Below, in pieces: positions 63,538-64,000 of a stretch of DNA of 64,000 bases. Source of the stretch: Mesorhizobium sp. AR07. GTDB taxonomy: Bacteria > Pseudomonadota > Alphaproteobacteria > Rhizobiales > Rhizobiaceae. The stretch lies in contig NZ_CP080529.1 in assembly GCF_024746815.1 (NCBI RefSeq), positions 186,001 to 250,000 on the forward strand, written 5' to 3'. Position 1 is the stretch's first letter; each line of letters starts with the position of its first letter. The notes below the pieces were generated by a model. That model saw nothing but the letters and a program-made list of their open reading frames with translations, searched no databases and was not told the origin of the DNA. A program made the position numbers and the translations under genes.

Positions 63538-64000
63538 TCAGGCTCCCTGGGCGTCGGTGATAAAGCTCGCATATTTGGCCGGCAGCCATTCCGGGATGGG
63601 ACGCGGCTTCTGCGGAAACCCGCCGAGATGGGTACAGGTCTGCGCCGCCGCGATCGAAGCCTTGTGCAACGCTTCCGAAGCGCGAAGGCCATCGAAATGG
63701 AAACCGGTCAGGAACGTGGCGATAAAACTGTCGCCAGCGCCGCACGTATCCACGACATCGACAAGCGTCGCCGGCGCATGCACGACGCTCGTGCCATCGT
63801 CGAAGTAGGAGCCGCGCCGGCCGCAGGTCAGAACCACCTGACCTGCGCCTGCGGCCCTGAGCGCGGAGAGCAACGGCTCGACCGGTTGATCGACGTCGTC
63901 GGGGCCGGAGGCGAACAGCAAGGGCACGCCTTCGAGCGGCAGCATCAGATGCGCCGTCGAGACGTCGATGCTGAACGGCACATGATCCGCGACCAGTTGG
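63538..64000 (-). CDS. PfkB family carbohydrate kinase (partial, N-terminus off the window)
   Basis: C-terminal 154 codons or so, open to the right edge. VVLTCGRRGSYFDDG and VDTCGAGDSFIATFLTGFHF, the PfkB signature with catalytic Asp, then the adenine-binding ASIAAAQTCTHLGG. Among relatives is fructoselysine 6-kinase, which would suit a pathway of sugar-amine compounds, but the substrate cannot be fixed from this part. Confidence 0.85.
   Translation of the reverse strand, partial: QLVADHVPFSIDVSTAHLMLPLEGVPLLFASGPDDVDQPVEPLLSALRAAGAGQVVLTCGRRGSYFDDGTSVVHAPATLVDVVDTCGAGDSFIATFLTGFHFDGLRASEALHKASIAAAQTCTHLGGFPQKPRPIPEWLPAKYASFITDAQGA

Noticed and set aside
1..64000. CRISPR arrays, rRNA and tRNA genes, integrase and att sites
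   Set aside because: No regular spacer-repeat series, no cloverleaf in the gaps, no tyrosine or serine recombinase in the proteins read.

Overview
The window looks like a chromosomal or genomic-island segment of a rhizobial alphaproteobacterium, most likely Mesorhizobium or a close relative. The evidence is the high GC content, the DUF768 and DUF3606 small proteins, Ti-type tra/trb genes with TraR/TraI quorum sensing, an alphaproteobacterial LexA box, and many amino-acid and opine-like catabolic genes. No rRNA, tRNA or CRISPR array was seen. Families are assigned by reading the proteins, not by database search.

Layout. 0-2.3 kb: end of a betaine/proline-type ABC permease, a hydroxyproline-epimerase-like enzyme with an altered active site, and a GlxA-type AraC regulator. 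2.3-13 kb: many short genes of unknown function. They include a seven-gene minus-strand operon (7.8 to 5.05 kb) with an SRAP (HMCES/YedK) gene and a LexA box in front, an inverted pair of paralogous ribbon-helix-helix-like genes, and a secreted DUF1036 protein. 13-16.1 kb: an Lrp-type regulator divergent from an AceE-like thiamine-diphosphate enzyme. 16.2-26.5 kb: a dismantled conjugative element. It holds traR, a traI whose 3' end runs into a headless DUF736 gene, a VapBC-like module, traG-traD-traC, an oriT, a 5' stub of traA joined head-to-head to a 5' stub of trbE, then trbD-trbC-trbB, an intact DUF736 gene and an IS110-type transposase. 27-39.4 kb: a dense catabolic cluster (M20 hydrolase, hydroxyacid and aldehyde dehydrogenases, PuuB-like oxidase, class III aminotransferase, haloacid dehalogenase, two tandem-GNAT paralogues), plausibly for amines or amino-acid derivatives. 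39.5-43.3 kb: small rhizobial genes, a dead IS630 copy and a repeat carrying an excisionase-like helix-turn-helix gene. 43.4-50.7 kb: a LacI-linked operon for import and oxidation of an amino compound, with a NagB-like deaminase and a decapitated GntR/FCD regulator. 51-54.4 kb: a MEDS-LuxR regulator divergent from a broken LOV-GGDEF-EAL gene, and a hydantoinase B fragment. 54.4-55.3 kb: a second copy of the repeat. 55.3-60.4 kb: an ABC transporter and FAD oxidase operon divergent from a LacI regulator, with two identical 12-bp operators. 60.4-64 kb: an IS481 stub, then an operon of PfkB kinase, FAD oxidase and sugar-type ABC ATPase.

How it fits together. The right half holds three catabolic modules that each pair a DAO-fold FAD oxidase with an ABC transporter component; two of them have a LacI regulator and a pair of palindromes spaced 21 bp centre to centre. 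With a NagB-like deaminase and a PfkB kinase nearby, this suggests uptake and oxidation of opine-like or Amadori-type compounds (inference). The mobile part is decaying: transposase stubs, one repeat present three times, fused genes, and several genes interrupted by frameshifts or stops. At least two frameshifts sit in GGG runs and could be sequencing errors.
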